DNA from: Pseudorhizobium banfieldiae
GTDB lineage: Bacteria; Pseudomonadota; Alphaproteobacteria; Rhizobiales; Rhizobiaceae
Reading direction: 5' to 3'
DNA length: 64,000 bases
Assembly (NCBI RefSeq): GCF_000967425.1
Contig: NZ_FO082820.1
Location: 310,001 to 374,000 of the forward strand
Part shown: piece after piece, positions 17,869-26,218 of the stretch
Position numbering within the stretch: position 1 is the first letter of the stretch
Layout of the letters: each line of letters begins with the position of its first letter
Position numbers and translations under genes: made by a program
The notes under the pieces: generated by a model
Database searches by the model: none
What the model was told of the DNA's origin: nothing
What the model saw: only the letters and a program-made list of their open reading frames with translations

Positions 17869-18824
17869 TCGAAGACGGCCCTCGGGAAGTAGAAGCTCAC
17901 CACGACGTTCGGCATGTCGACAATCTCGGAAATGCGAAGATCGCCACAGGTCGAGACGAGCATGTACGCATCCACCGGATCCATCTTCTGCGTCGTCGCA
18001 AGGAGATCGACCATGTTGGCGACGGCGTCCTTAGCCGCGGTCCACAGATCGGGACCGATGCCGGTCGTGACCTCGTAGCCCTTGGCGTCGAGATGGCGCG
18101 TGACCGGGCCAGGCGTCGTGAAGCGCGGTGTCTTCAGCGGCTGGTCCTTGATGAGGTCGAGCGTGAGTACGACGTCGAAGGGGCTCTCGATCGCCGTCCC
18201 GCAGACCTCGCCGTCACCCTGGGCGGCATGCGTGTCTCCGACCGAAAATAGCGCGCCGTCGACCTCGACCGGCAGGTAGAGCGTCGTGCCGGCGGCTAGA
18301 TCGCGGATGTCGAGGTTGCCGCCGACCCGGCGCGGCGGGACGACCGTATGGTGGCCTTTCTCAGCCAGCGCATTGCCGATGGTGCCCGCGAACGGCTTCA
18401 GCGGAACGCGACCATTCTTGCCGAACAGCGCGGGTTCCATGCTTGACGCGTCGAACTTCCAGACATTGAGAGCCGGTTCGGTGAACTGGTCAGCGAGCAG
18501 GCCGAAGCCTGGAATGTTGGCTGTCCATCCGAAGCCCGCACCGTCGCGAAGCTGTGGCGTAAAGCTCTCGATGGTTACCTTCAGAACATCCCCCGGCTTG
18601 GCGCCATCGATATAGATCGGGCCGGAGACCGGGTTGATCTTGGCAAAATCCAGCGCCTTCACGTCCTCGACGGTGGACTGGGGGCCGAGTTGGCCCCCAG
18701 AACTGTCAAGGCACTGGAACAGGATCGTCTCGCCTGGTGCAACTGTCAGGGCAGGAGCAAAGGAATTGTCCCAGCCGTAGTGGTGCTGATGGGCGTGGAT
18801 CGTGTGGTTGCAGTGCTTGCACAT
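17865..18824 (-). CDS. Formamidase/acetamidase family protein (FmdA/AmdA)
   Basis: 319 aa. Family blocks include HHYGWDNSFAPALTVAPG, the acidic VSGPIYIDGAKPGDVLKV, GDTHAAQGDGEVCGTAIE and the C-terminal VSTCGDLRISEIVDMPN. Members hydrolyse short amides (formamide, acetamide) to the acid and ammonia in the cytoplasm. An unusual Cys/His-rich start (MCKHCNHTIHAHQHH) could bind metal. The gene is in one operon with an AmiC-like sensor, AmiR-like antiterminator and an uptake system, which fits scavenging of nitrogen or carbon from amides. The exact substrate is not known. Confidence 0.9.
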   Translation of the reverse strand: MCKHCNHTIHAHQHHYGWDNSFAPALTVAPGETILFQCLDSSGGQLGPQSTVEDVKALDFAKINPVSGPIYIDGAKPGDVLKVTIESFTPQLRDGAGFGWTANIPGFGLLADQFTEPALNVWKFDASSMEPALFGKNGRVPLKPFAGTIGNALAEKGHHTVVPPRRVGGNLDIRDLAAGTTLYLPVEVDGALFSVGDTHAAQGDGEVCGTAIESPFDVVLTLDLIKDQPLKTPRFTTPGPVTRHLDAKGYEVTTGIGPDLWTAAKDAVANMVDLLATTQKMDPVDAYMLVSTCGDLRISEIVDMPNVVVSFYFPRAVFE

Positions 18825-18832
18825 TGCCAGCC

Positions 18833-20458
18833 TTACTCCTTGATGAAGACGTAGTCGTAGTTGACCGGGATCGAAACCGGATCGACATAGAGCGCGTCGT
18901 CACCGCCCATGCGAGCGGACTTCAGCGTGAAGCGCTGTTCGTTGAAGACCGGTGCCCAAGGCGCATCTTCCATGACCTTCATGTAGATCTCGGACCACTT
19001 GGCCATACGCTCGTCCACCTTTGCCGGATCGACGATGGAGTCTGCATCGGCTGCCAGCTTGTCGAGATCGGCATTGCAGTATTTCGACCAGTTCCAGCCA
19101 CCTTCGACCGCACCGCCGCAGCCGAGGATCGGACCGTAGAAGTTTGCCGGATCCGGGAAGTCTGCGATCCATGCCATGCCACCCGACCAGATCATCGGCG
19201 CGGTGCCTGCGCCACCGGCCTCGATCACGTTAGCCTGGGCCAGCGACTTGATCGACGCATTGATGCCGATTGCCTTCAGGTCCTGCTGGATCGCCTGGGC
19301 GATACGCGGGTTCGGGTCGGTGTTCATGACGAAGAGTTCGGTGTCGAAGCCGTCCGCATAGCCAGCGTCCGCAAGCAGCTTTTTCGCCCCTTCCGGATCG
19401 TACTTGTAGCCCTCGTAGCCTTCCGTGTAGCCCGGCATGGAGGGCGGCAGCGGCTGAGTTGCCGGAACGGCGCGGCCGTTGATGACCTGGACGATGCGGT
19501 CCTTGTTGATCGCCATGTTGACGGCACGCCGCACCTCGACCTTGTCGAAGGGAGCCTGCGTCACGTTCATGGTGATGTAGCCCGTGTGCAACTGGCCGCC
19601 TTCGACCACGAGGCTCGCCTGCGCCTCGTCCTTCATGACCTCGACGAACTTTGCGGGCGGAATGCCGTCGCCCGGGATGTCGACTTCGCCGTTCTGCGCC
19701 CGCAGAAGGGCGACTACAGGCTCCTGGCCCACTTCAACCGTGAAGCTGTCCAGATAGGGAACGCCCGAGATCCAGTAATCCTCGTTCTTCTCGAATACGA
19801 GCCGCTGGCCAAGCGTCCACTCGGTCAGCTTGAACGCGCCGGTGCCAACAGGCTTCTTGCCGAAGTCGGCGCCGGCTTCCTCGACGGCTTCCTTGGGCAC
19901 GATGAAGGAGAAGTTCAGCGCCATGATGTGAAGGAAGGTTGCGTCGGGACGCGACAGCTTGAAGACGACCGTGGTCGCATCGGGAGCAGAAACGCCCGAT
20001 ACCGTCTCGGCCTTGCCTTCGGCGGCTTCGTCGTAGCCTTCGATCATGGAGAAGAAGCCTTGGCCGGGCGACTGGGTGGCCGGATTGATGACGCGGTTGA
20101 TGGAATAGACCACGTCGTCGGCGACCAGTTCGCGGCCGTTGTGGAACTTGACGCCCGGACGCAGCTTGAAGGTGTAGGTCAGGCCATCCTCGGAAATGTC
20201 GTGGCTTTCAGCGAGGCCGGGGCGAAGGTTGGTGGTGCCGGGCTCATAGTCCATCAGGCCATCGAAGACGGACTTGATCATCGACCAGTTCTGCCAGTCA
20301 TAGCCGATGGCAGGATCGAGCGTGGCGACGTCGTCCTTGTAGGTCACGATCATGTTTCCGCCGTGGTTGGCCTCCTGGGCTTGCGCCGGGGCAAGTGCAG
20401 GCAGCGCCATCAGCGTTGCCAGTGCGGTGGAAAGGATAAGCTTCTTCATAGGCTTCAC
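18833..20458 (-). CDS. ABC transporter periplasmic binding protein (SBP family 5)
   Basis: 541 aa with a Sec signal peptide (about residues 1-27, LMALPALAPAQAQ). The SBP_bac_5 signature region is visible as FDGLMDYEPGTTNLRPGLAESHDISEDGLTY split over the early mature region, then FKLRPGVKFHNG. Family members bind peptides, nickel complexes, opines or other small solutes. Here the partner permease genes are upstream and the amidase downstream, so an amide-containing solute is likely. A CAGGAG ribosome-binding site precedes the ATG. Confidence 0.92.
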   Translation of the reverse strand: MKPMKKLILSTALATLMALPALAPAQAQEANHGGNMIVTYKDDVATLDPAIGYDWQNWSMIKSVFDGLMDYEPGTTNLRPGLAESHDISEDGLTYTFKLRPGVKFHNGRELVADDVVYSINRVINPATQSPGQGFFSMIEGYDEAAEGKAETVSGVSAPDATTVVFKLSRPDATFLHIMALNFSFIVPKEAVEEAGADFGKKPVGTGAFKLTEWTLGQRLVFEKNEDYWISGVPYLDSFTVEVGQEPVVALLRAQNGEVDIPGDGIPPAKFVEVMKDEAQASLVVEGGQLHTGYITMNVTQAPFDKVEVRRAVNMAINKDRIVQVINGRAVPATQPLPPSMPGYTEGYEGYKYDPEGAKKLLADAGYADGFDTELFVMNTDPNPRIAQAIQQDLKAIGINASIKSLAQANVIEAGGAGTAPMIWSGGMAWIADFPDPANFYGPILGCGGAVEGGWNWSKYCNADLDKLAADADSIVDPAKVDERMAKWSEIYMKVMEDAPWAPVFNEQRFTLKSARMGGDDALYVDPVSIPVNYDYVFIKE

Positions 20459-20475
20459 TCCTGTGGGTTGGCGGT

Positions 20476-21396
20476 TCAGCGCAGCTTGATGCGCGGATCA
20501 ATGAGCGGCGAAATCAGGTCGGCGATGAGATTGCCGAGGACAATGCCGCAGGCTGAGACGAGCGTGACGCCCATGATGATCGGGATGTCGACGCGCTGGA
20601 TGGCCTGCCATGCGAGCTGGCCGATACCTGGCCAGCCGAAGACGCTCTCCACGACGACGATGCCCGACATGAAGATTCCGATGTCGATGCCGATCATCGC
20701 TATGATCGGCAGGATGGCGTTGGGCAGCGCATGGCCGAGGATAACCTTGCTGCGGCCGAGGCCCTTGGCGCGTGCCGTGCGGATGAAGTCGGCGCGCAGC
20801 ACATCCACCATGGAAGACCGCATGATGCGCGAATACCAGCCGGAGCCGAGTATGCCGAGCGTGAGCGCCGGCAGGACGATATGCGAGAAAGTCCCATAGC
20901 CGCCGATGGGGAACCAGCCGAGCTTCACGGCAAAGACGAAGAGCAGCAGCAGCGCCACAACGAACTGGGGAGCAGAGACCGTCAGGAAGCTGGTCAGCAT
21001 CAGACCGTTGTCCAATGCCTTTCCGCGGTTGAGCGCCGCGATAATGCCGAGCGGCAGGCCGATCAGAAGTTCGCAGGTTATGGCGGCCACCAGCAGCAGC
21101 AGCGTGGCCGGCAGGCGCGACGCGATAAGCTGCGCCACCTCGGTCTTCTGCAGGTAGGATCGGCCGAAGTCGCCCTGCACGAGGTTGAGGAGGTAATTGC
21201 CGTACTGGATGAGGAACGGCTGGTCGAGGCCGAGCTGCTGGCGGATGCTTTCGACGGTCGCGGCCGTTGCCGAACGGCCGGCGATCTGGCGGACGGGGTC
21301 CGCCGGCAAGACGTAGAGCAGCACGAAGGTGATGAACGAGACGCCGAGCAGGATTAGCGCGGACTGGATGAGGCGTCTGAGGATATAGGCGGCCAT
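20476..21396 (-). CDS. ABC transporter permease, DppB type
   Basis: 306 aa with six membrane helices. It opens with MAAYILRRLIQSALILLGVS and carries the conserved periplasmic loop (YVLPADPVRQIAGRSA) and the EAA motif region FIRTARAKGLGRSKVILGHALPNA that contacts the ATPase. Length and order match DppB/OppB. Its start overlaps the stop of the dppC-like gene (21396). It forms the translocation pore with that subunit. Confidence 0.92.
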   Translation of the reverse strand: MAAYILRRLIQSALILLGVSFITFVLLYVLPADPVRQIAGRSATAATVESIRQQLGLDQPFLIQYGNYLLNLVQGDFGRSYLQKTEVAQLIASRLPATLLLLVAAITCELLIGLPLGIIAALNRGKALDNGLMLTSFLTVSAPQFVVALLLLFVFAVKLGWFPIGGYGTFSHIVLPALTLGILGSGWYSRIMRSSMVDVLRADFIRTARAKGLGRSKVILGHALPNAILPIIAMIGIDIGIFMSGIVVVESVFGWPGIGQLAWQAIQRVDIPIIMGVTLVSACGIVLGNLIADLISPLIDPRIKLR

Positions 21397-22295
21397 CAGT
21401 CACGCCCCTGCTGTGTCGGGTCGAGGATATCGCGCAGTGCGTCCCCCACCAGGTTGAAGGCCAGCGCGAGCAGCAGGATCGCTGCACCCGGGATGAAGAC
21501 GAGCCAGGGCGCGGATTGGAAGTAGGTCTGGTTTTCGAAGATAATATTGCCCCATGACGGGATCGGCGGCTGAACGCCGATGCCGAGGAAGGAAAGCGTG
21601 GCCTCCAGCAGGACGGTCGTGGATATCCCGAGCGTGCCCCACACGATCAGGGTTGGGATGAGATGCGGCAGGATGTGCTTGAACAGGATGCGGCCGTGGC
21701 CGGCGCCAAGCGTCTTCTCGGCTGCTATGTAATCCCGTTCGGCGAGCGACGATGTCTGGGTGAAGATCACGCGTGCGGTCTGTACCCAATTCACGAAGGC
21801 GATCACCATCGCGACGATCCACAGCGACGGCGAGAAGATGGCGGCAAGGCAGATCGCCAGCAGCAGCGCAGGAAACGCCATCATCAGGTCGGTGAAGCGC
21901 ATCAGCACCGCGCCGATGAAGCCCCGGAAGTAGCCGGCCGTCACGCCGACGAGCGTGCCGATAAAAAGCGCCGCGCCGTTGGCTACAAGCCCGATGATCA
22001 GCGAGGTCTGTGCGCCATAGAGAACACGGGAGAACAGGTCGCGACCGAGGAGATCAGTCCCGAACCAGAACGTCTCGTTTGGCGGTAGCGGCGCACCTTC
22101 CAGCGTCAGGCCGTCGAAGAACTGCTCATAGGGATCGTGCGGGGCAAGCCAGTCGGCAAAGAGTGCGCCGCCGACGCAAACGAGCACGATCAGCAATCCC
22201 AGGAGCGCAAGCTTGCGGCTCATCAGCCTGCGCAGGATCGAAGGTCCGTCTGCCGGCGCCACCAAGGGTTCAGGCGAGGTCGATGCGTCTGCCAT
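21396..22295 (-). CDS. ABC transporter permease, DppC type
   Basis: 299 aa with six membrane helices and an N-terminal OppC_N segment (RRLMSRKLALLGLLIVLV). Conserved blocks are HWFGTD-like FWFGTDLLGRDLFSRVLYGAQ and the EAA loop YIAAEKTLGAGHGRILFKHILPH. It is the second pore subunit. Its 5' end overlaps the 3' end of the amiR-like gene by 26 bases, so transporter translation is tied to the regulator genes. Confidence 0.92.
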   Translation of the reverse strand: MADASTSPEPLVAPADGPSILRRLMSRKLALLGLLIVLVCVGGALFADWLAPHDPYEQFFDGLTLEGAPLPPNETFWFGTDLLGRDLFSRVLYGAQTSLIIGLVANGAALFIGTLVGVTAGYFRGFIGAVLMRFTDLMMAFPALLLAICLAAIFSPSLWIVAMVIAFVNWVQTARVIFTQTSSLAERDYIAAEKTLGAGHGRILFKHILPHLIPTLIVWGTLGISTTVLLEATLSFLGIGVQPPIPSWGNIIFENQTYFQSAPWLVFIPGAAILLLALAFNLVGDALRDILDPTQQGRD

Positions 22296-22881
22296 CGTCG
22301 GTGCCCCTCTCGTTCGAATGATTGGCCACCAGCCGCTCCGCGGCGGTTTCGATAGTCACGCGCCAGGTCATCGCGGTCTGGCGCAAAAGGTCATAGGCCT
22401 CCGCCTCGGTCTTTCCTTGCATCACGAAAATCATCACCGCACGCACGATCGTCTGTCGCGCCGACAGGCGGTTCTGCAGATCGGTGATCAGCGCTTCCGA
22501 TGCCTTGGCGCGATCGAAATTGCTGCGTGCGACGAGGAGGGCGGCGTAGACGCCCTTGTCGCTCATGGGTTTGAGCAGCTGCGCATGCGCGCCCATCTCC
22601 ATGGCCCAGCGAAGACGCCCCGGCGCTTCCGACCCGATCAGGGCGATCATCGGCATCGGGGATTGTCCTGGCGACCAGGGGAACTGCTCGTCGTGCCCCA
22701 TGTCTGCATCATAGAAGATGAAGTCCGCCGCAATTGCCTCGGCGGACAATTCGGGCCAGGCCTCGCGAGCCTCCAGGCCGATGACACCGAGCTGCCGGAT
22801 CAGGCCCTGCACCGACGGGTGGGGCCGGTGCAGGATCCAGGCTGTCGCTCCGCCAAGGTTCTCGGTCCTGATGCGCGTCAT
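22270..22881 (-). CDS. amiR: ANTAR-domain antiterminator, AmiR-like
   Basis: 203 aa. The N-terminal 120 residues resemble a degenerate response-regulator receiver (FIFYDADMG, LKPMSDKGVYAALL), as in AmiR, without a clear phosphorylation site. The C-terminal ANTAR domain (about 125-190) reads LQNRLSARQTIVRAVMIFVMQG and TEAEAYDLLRQTAM. ANTAR proteins bind leader RNA hairpins and stop terminator formation. The gene overlaps the AmiC-like gene by ATGA, as in the Pseudomonas amidase system, where AmiC sequesters AmiR until amide is bound. The expected target RNA is the leader terminator at 23969-24015. Confidence 0.88.
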   Translation of the reverse strand: MTRIRTENLGGATAWILHRPHPSVQGLIRQLGVIGLEAREAWPELSAEAIAADFIFYDADMGHDEQFPWSPGQSPMPMIALIGSEAPGRLRWAMEMGAHAQLLKPMSDKGVYAALLVARSNFDRAKASEALITDLQNRLSARQTIVRAVMIFVMQGKTEAEAYDLLRQTAMTWRVTIETAAERLVANHSNERGTDDGRRIDLA

Positions 22882-23954
22882 GGCACCACTTTCAGCCAGG
22901 GGCCGCCCTGGAGGGAATGCGAGCGGGCGGTGAGATAGGGATCTGCGCGCAGTGTCGGCAGGCGCTTGATCTCGCGAAAGCGGCCGTTCTCCAGCCGCGC
23001 GATGATGGTTGGCTGGCGCGCGTGATGATGTTCAGGATCAAGTCTCGGCTTATGGCCGGAGCTGATCGCGGAGCGCAGAAGTTCCGGCAGTGGAAGCACT
23101 TCTGCGCGAGGGCGGCCGTGCAACAAGCTGGCCAGTTCGTGCACGGACTGACGGGCCATCTCGTGGAATGATCCGCCGGAGCCGCCGTTTGGCTCGAACC
23201 ACGGCCCTGCCGACACCAGTCCTTCGGCCGCTTCACCTGCGGATGTGATCTCGCATTCGGTGAAGTTGCAGGAGAGGACCGTGGGGCCCTTGTCGAATTC
23301 CGCTTCCTGCTTCAGCTCCGCCAGTCGCGCAAGGAAGGCGTAGGAACTGTCTCCCACCAGCGAGTTCAGGATGAAGTCCGGCTTCAGGACCCGTATTTCC
23401 TGGATGATGTGATCAAGGTCGGTGTCGCCCACGGGCAGATAGCGATCGCCCAGCACCTCGCCAGCTGCCGCCATAACCCGTTCGCGGGCAATTCGGGCCA
23501 TTTCCCAGCCCCAGATGTAATTGGAGCCGACGAGGTAGGCCCGCTTGCCGAGCGACGGCAGCGCCCACTCCAGAAGCGGCAGCAGATGCTGGTTCGGGCA
23601 GGCATGCATATAGGCAACGTGTTCGGACGCCTCGAAACCCTCGTAGGGCACCGGATACCAGAGGACCCCATCAAAGCGCTCGAGCTCGGGAATAACCTCC
23701 TTGCGGCTCGCCGAGGTGATGCAGCCGAAGATGTGCCGGGCCCCGGACTCCCTCAGGATTTCCCGGCAGAGCGGCGCATAGCGGTCGAGCCGCCCTTCGG
23801 GATCCCGCTCGACGACGCGAAAGGAGACATCGAGCCGGGGATCGGCATTCACCTCGTCGACGCCCCTCAGCACCCCCGCACGGCTCGCGCCCGCAAGCGC
23901 CGCATACATGCCGCTGCCGGAGAGAAGAAGGCCTATGTCTACGACTCGCTTCAT
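22878..23954 (-). CDS. amiC: AmiC-like amide sensor (periplasmic-binding-protein fold, cytoplasmic)
   Basis: About 358 aa, type I periplasmic-binding fold of the Leu/amide family (DIGLLLSGSGMYAALAGASRAGVLRG; LVGSNYIWGWEMARIARERV; DFILNSLVGDSSYAFLARL). No signal peptide is present, so it should act in the cytoplasm, as AmiC does. It probably binds the amide inducer and releases AmiR. The start is the ATG at 23954; the TTG one codon earlier is less likely. It is the first gene of a seven-gene operon, directly behind an intrinsic terminator. Confidence 0.88.
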   Translation of the reverse strand: MKRVVDIGLLLSGSGMYAALAGASRAGVLRGVDEVNADPRLDVSFRVVERDPEGRLDRYAPLCREILRESGARHIFGCITSASRKEVIPELERFDGVLWYPVPYEGFEASEHVAYMHACPNQHLLPLLEWALPSLGKRAYLVGSNYIWGWEMARIARERVMAAAGEVLGDRYLPVGDTDLDHIIQEIRVLKPDFILNSLVGDSSYAFLARLAELKQEAEFDKGPTVLSCNFTECEITSAGEAAEGLVSAGPWFEPNGGSGGSFHEMARQSVHELASLLHGRPRAEVLPLPELLRSAISSGHKPRLDPEHHHARQPTIIARLENGRFREIKRLPTLRADPYLTARSHSLQGGPWLKVVP

Positions 23955-23968
23955 CAAAGCCCCAATAC

Positions 23969-24015
23969 AAAAAGCCCCGGGCGATGCGCGCCGGAAGCGC
24001 GATCGATACGGGGCT
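23969..24015 (-). terminator. Leader terminator (attenuator) before amiC
   Basis: Read on the minus strand, a long GC-rich hairpin has outer stem AGCCCCG/CGGGGCT and inner stems CGAT/ATCG and CGCGC/GCGCG around a TTCCG loop. UUUUU (23973-23969) follows at once. It ends 14 bases before the amiC ATG, so it must be read through for any operon expression. This is the position expected for an ANTAR-controlled attenuator. Confidence 0.8.
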
Positions 24016-24333
24016 CGAATGCCGATTATTTAATATCAGTCTAGCGCTGCGGATTCCAGATTGGAAGCTTAATTGCGAAATCGGTCGCTGAATTTGCACA
24101 ATAGCATCTCGTGGAGGCTCCCCTGCGCAACAAATGGGCAGTTGCCCTTTTTCTGTGATCCGCATGGGCTGAGGAGGCCTTCGCGAGGCGCAGCAGTCAT
24201 GTGCTGACGCCACAGAGCAAGGCGCGAAGCATGACCCGGCACCTACAGTTCCGGGCATCAGGTCGCGAATGACCCAAAACGGGATCCAGCGAGACTGGAA
24301 AATCAAGGAAAAGTAAGGGCTTTTTAGAGAGAT
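24016..24333 (-). promoter_or_regulatory. 5' leader and promoter region of the amide operon
   Basis: Gene-free sequence between the attenuator and the left edge of the integrated element. On the minus strand it holds a hairpin with stem GCGA/UCGC and a six-base loop CCGAUU (24088-24075), plus weaker inverted repeats (TTCCAATCTGGAA near 24063). ANTAR targets are paired hexaloop hairpins, usually with A1 and G4 in the loop; these bases are not matched here, so the exact target is unsettled. I could not fix a promoter. The element insertion at 24334 caps the space available for one. Confidence 0.4.
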
Positions 24334-24350
24334 TGGCTGGGGAACCTGGA
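24334..24350. repeat. Left attachment core (17-bp direct repeat)
   Basis: TGGCTGGGGAACCTGGA, identical to 36152-36168. Its reverse complement ends in CCCCAGCCA and looks like the acceptor/T-stem end of a tRNA (similar to tRNA-Gln 3' ends), but no full tRNA gene is present here. Confidence 0.75.
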
Positions 24351-24424
24351 CCCTACACTATCCAGATTGCGCAGCCGTAAACTCAACGAAATCAATGCCT
24401 CACTACTGAAATTGCTCTAAGAAA

Positions 24425-24444
24425 TGTAGCAATTCATTGTAGCA
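24425..24444 (+). repeat. Paired TGTAGCA arm-type repeats, left end
   Basis: TGTAGCA at 24425-24431 and 24438-24444 with spacer ATTCAT. The right end of the element has the same pair with the same 6-base spacer (36067-36086), and both pairs lie roughly 65-95 bases inside the core repeat. This symmetry fits arm-type binding sites for the tyrosine integrase. Confidence 0.6.
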
Positions 24445-24461
24445 CAGTTCGGGGCCGTTCC

Positions 24462-24956
24462 CTAAAGGCAGTCATCGGAAAACCTCGAGAACGCGACCTC
24501 TGCGCCCTCGCCGGTTTTCGGCGAAAGGAACTCGTAACTGCGATTAGGCGTGGTGATTGTCCAATCCCTGGCGACCTCTTCACCGAGAGCCTGTGTCCCG
24601 TCGAGCACGATCACTTTGGCGTGCATGGCGAAGAAATCGGCGAAATCCCTTTCTTCCATGGTTTTGGAGGCGACAACGCGAGTTTCGCTTTCCTTTGTTT
24701 TGATTGTGACAGGTCCCGAGTAATCTCTAGTAAGGATAGTCATTGTTGGAGATTTGTAATCACAACTGAATGCCAGGCATGCGTTGGAGGACCCATTTAG
24801 TTCGGGTTCGAATTCCCAGTCCAGGTTATCGCAGGAGTATAGCACTCTGCTCTCGGCAACGTAGTGCCAATAATCCTGAGGGCGACTTTGAGCGCTCGAT
24901 TGGATAGCTGACAGCGTTAACACGAGGGCTGCAATTCGGTATCTGCGGTGTTTCAT
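24462..24956 (-). CDS. Secreted hypothetical protein (164 aa)
   Basis: A basic start and hydrophobic core (MKHRRYRIAALVLTLSAIQ) followed by SSAQS give a good Sec signal peptide, with cleavage near residue 23. The mature part has several cysteines (YSCDNLDW, NACLAFSCDY, SDDCL) that could form disulfides in the periplasm, and a beta-rich character (TMTILTRDYSGPVTIKT). I do not recognise a family. It is the leftmost gene of the element and reads toward the attachment site. Its link to the other cargo genes is unknown. Confidence 0.65.
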   Translation of the reverse strand: MKHRRYRIAALVLTLSAIQSSAQSRPQDYWHYVAESRVLYSCDNLDWEFEPELNGSSNACLAFSCDYKSPTMTILTRDYSGPVTIKTKESETRVVASKTMEERDFADFFAMHAKVIVLDGTQALGEEVARDWTITTPNRSYEFLSPKTGEGAEVAFSRFSDDCL

Positions 24957-25046
24957 TGGCGCTCTCCATCCTTGGGGTATTCTTCTGTTCTGCGGTTGAC
25001 ATCAAGTGTCTTAGAAGATTCGCCTAAGGCGTAGCTTCTGAAAAGG

Positions 25047-26168
25047 TCAAGGCCCAACCAGGAGCCAGCGGCTTGCCGGAATGCCCTTGACGAAAGCCCG
25101 CCCGGTTAACGACGTACCGTCGGCCAAACGGGCGTCAATGCGATATTCGATCAGGAAGTCTCCCTCGAAATAGACGTCATAGGCTTCTACCAAACGCGCC
25201 TGGCCTGCGGGAACAGGACCAAGGCGTTTGTTTCCAAGCGTCGTTTCGGTCAGTTCGCCGCCGAGGAAGGTTGAACCACGGCTAGTTACGCTGGCGGCGA
25301 CAAAGTCGCTTCCGCTGCTATTGGCGAGGTAGAGCGGGATGTTGCCGTGGACCCATTGCTTGCCGAAATGCAGGGCAACCGGGAAAGGACAGGCGGAAAG
25401 CGCGATCAGGTCCGGCCATTCATAGGCTTTGCGATAGCCCACCTCATAGGAAACATAGGTGAAATCCGGCTGGAATTCCTCGCCATCTCCGATGGCGTCT
25501 GTGGTGCCGATGAAGAGAAGCGCCTTGTGCTGGCGACATAATTCCAGAGCCTTCGCCAATTGCGGGCGCTCCGTCGAACCTACCGTTTCCTGCTCCATGA
25601 ACTCGGCCAGAACATTGTCGGAAATGTTTGCTTTCTGGATTCCGTCCCGCTGCTTTGCCAGAAGAGTGTCTGCCTCCGGTCCCTGCGGCCCGGCGCGAAG
25701 GTAGAACACGACGGGCGTTCTTCCTGACGCGGTCTCGCGAAGTTGGTCGGCCAGTTTCGGGGCTGGCAGGGTAATGACCTCGACCCCATCCTGCGAAGCG
25801 GGGGAAAACTCCTGTCCGGCGACGGCTTCGCTCGTGGTGACCAGAAGTACGGCCCGTTCATGAATTGCCGCTTTGCGGGCAGCGCCATAGGCAGGGCGTC
25901 GGGGTGAACCAATCTCGATCTCGGTGAACGTTGCCGCGACGACGCCGCGCCGGGCTGCCAGCCAAGGGTTGACGGCTTCGATCTGTGACAGGATTTCCGG
26001 GGGAAACGTGTCCGCTTGGCCGGTGTCGAACGCACTGAACAGGGGAGCGGGAATTCCGTTCTCGTCTTCGGCCCAATGCGTCGTCACGGGATAATCTTTG
26101 GCGGCAGTTCCGCCGTTCTGCCGAAAATAGACGATGACGTTCATGGGGCCCGCTTCGTGATTTCTCAT
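25047..26168 (-). CDS. Hypothetical protein with a catalytically dead serine-recombinase-like domain
   Basis: 373 aa. Around residues 150-225 the sequence VVFYLRAGPQGPEADTLL, then DNVLAEFMEQETVGSTERPQ and LAKALELCRQHKALLFIG follows the serine recombinase (resolvase) N-terminal fold: the beta-strand with YxR, the LExQ helix, the D/E-rich turn and the ALxxAK helix. The catalytic Ser (RxS) is Gly here (RAG), and the later DR pair is absent. The flanking 150-residue regions are not recognised. There is no DNA-binding C-terminus. It may use the fold for dimerisation or regulation. The start could be the ATG at 26144 instead. Confidence 0.6.
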   Translation of the reverse strand: MRNHEAGPMNVIVYFRQNGGTAAKDYPVTTHWAEDENGIPAPLFSAFDTGQADTFPPEILSQIEAVNPWLAARRGVVAATFTEIEIGSPRRPAYGAARKAAIHERAVLLVTTSEAVAGQEFSPASQDGVEVITLPAPKLADQLRETASGRTPVVFYLRAGPQGPEADTLLAKQRDGIQKANISDNVLAEFMEQETVGSTERPQLAKALELCRQHKALLFIGTTDAIGDGEEFQPDFTYVSYEVGYRKAYEWPDLIALSACPFPVALHFGKQWVHGNIPLYLANSSGSDFVAASVTSRGSTFLGGELTETTLGNKRLGPVPAGQARLVEAYDVYFEGDFLIEYRIDARLADGTSLTGRAFVKGIPASRWLLVGP

Positions 26169-26218
26169 GATGCGGCCCCCTTGGGTGGCGAACCGCCCTC
26201 TATATTCAGTTCAGCCAC

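Noticed and set aside
24334..24350. A real tRNA gene at the att core
   Set aside because: Only the last 17-20 bases match a tRNA end; no anticodon arm or 5' half is present on either side at 24334 or 36152.
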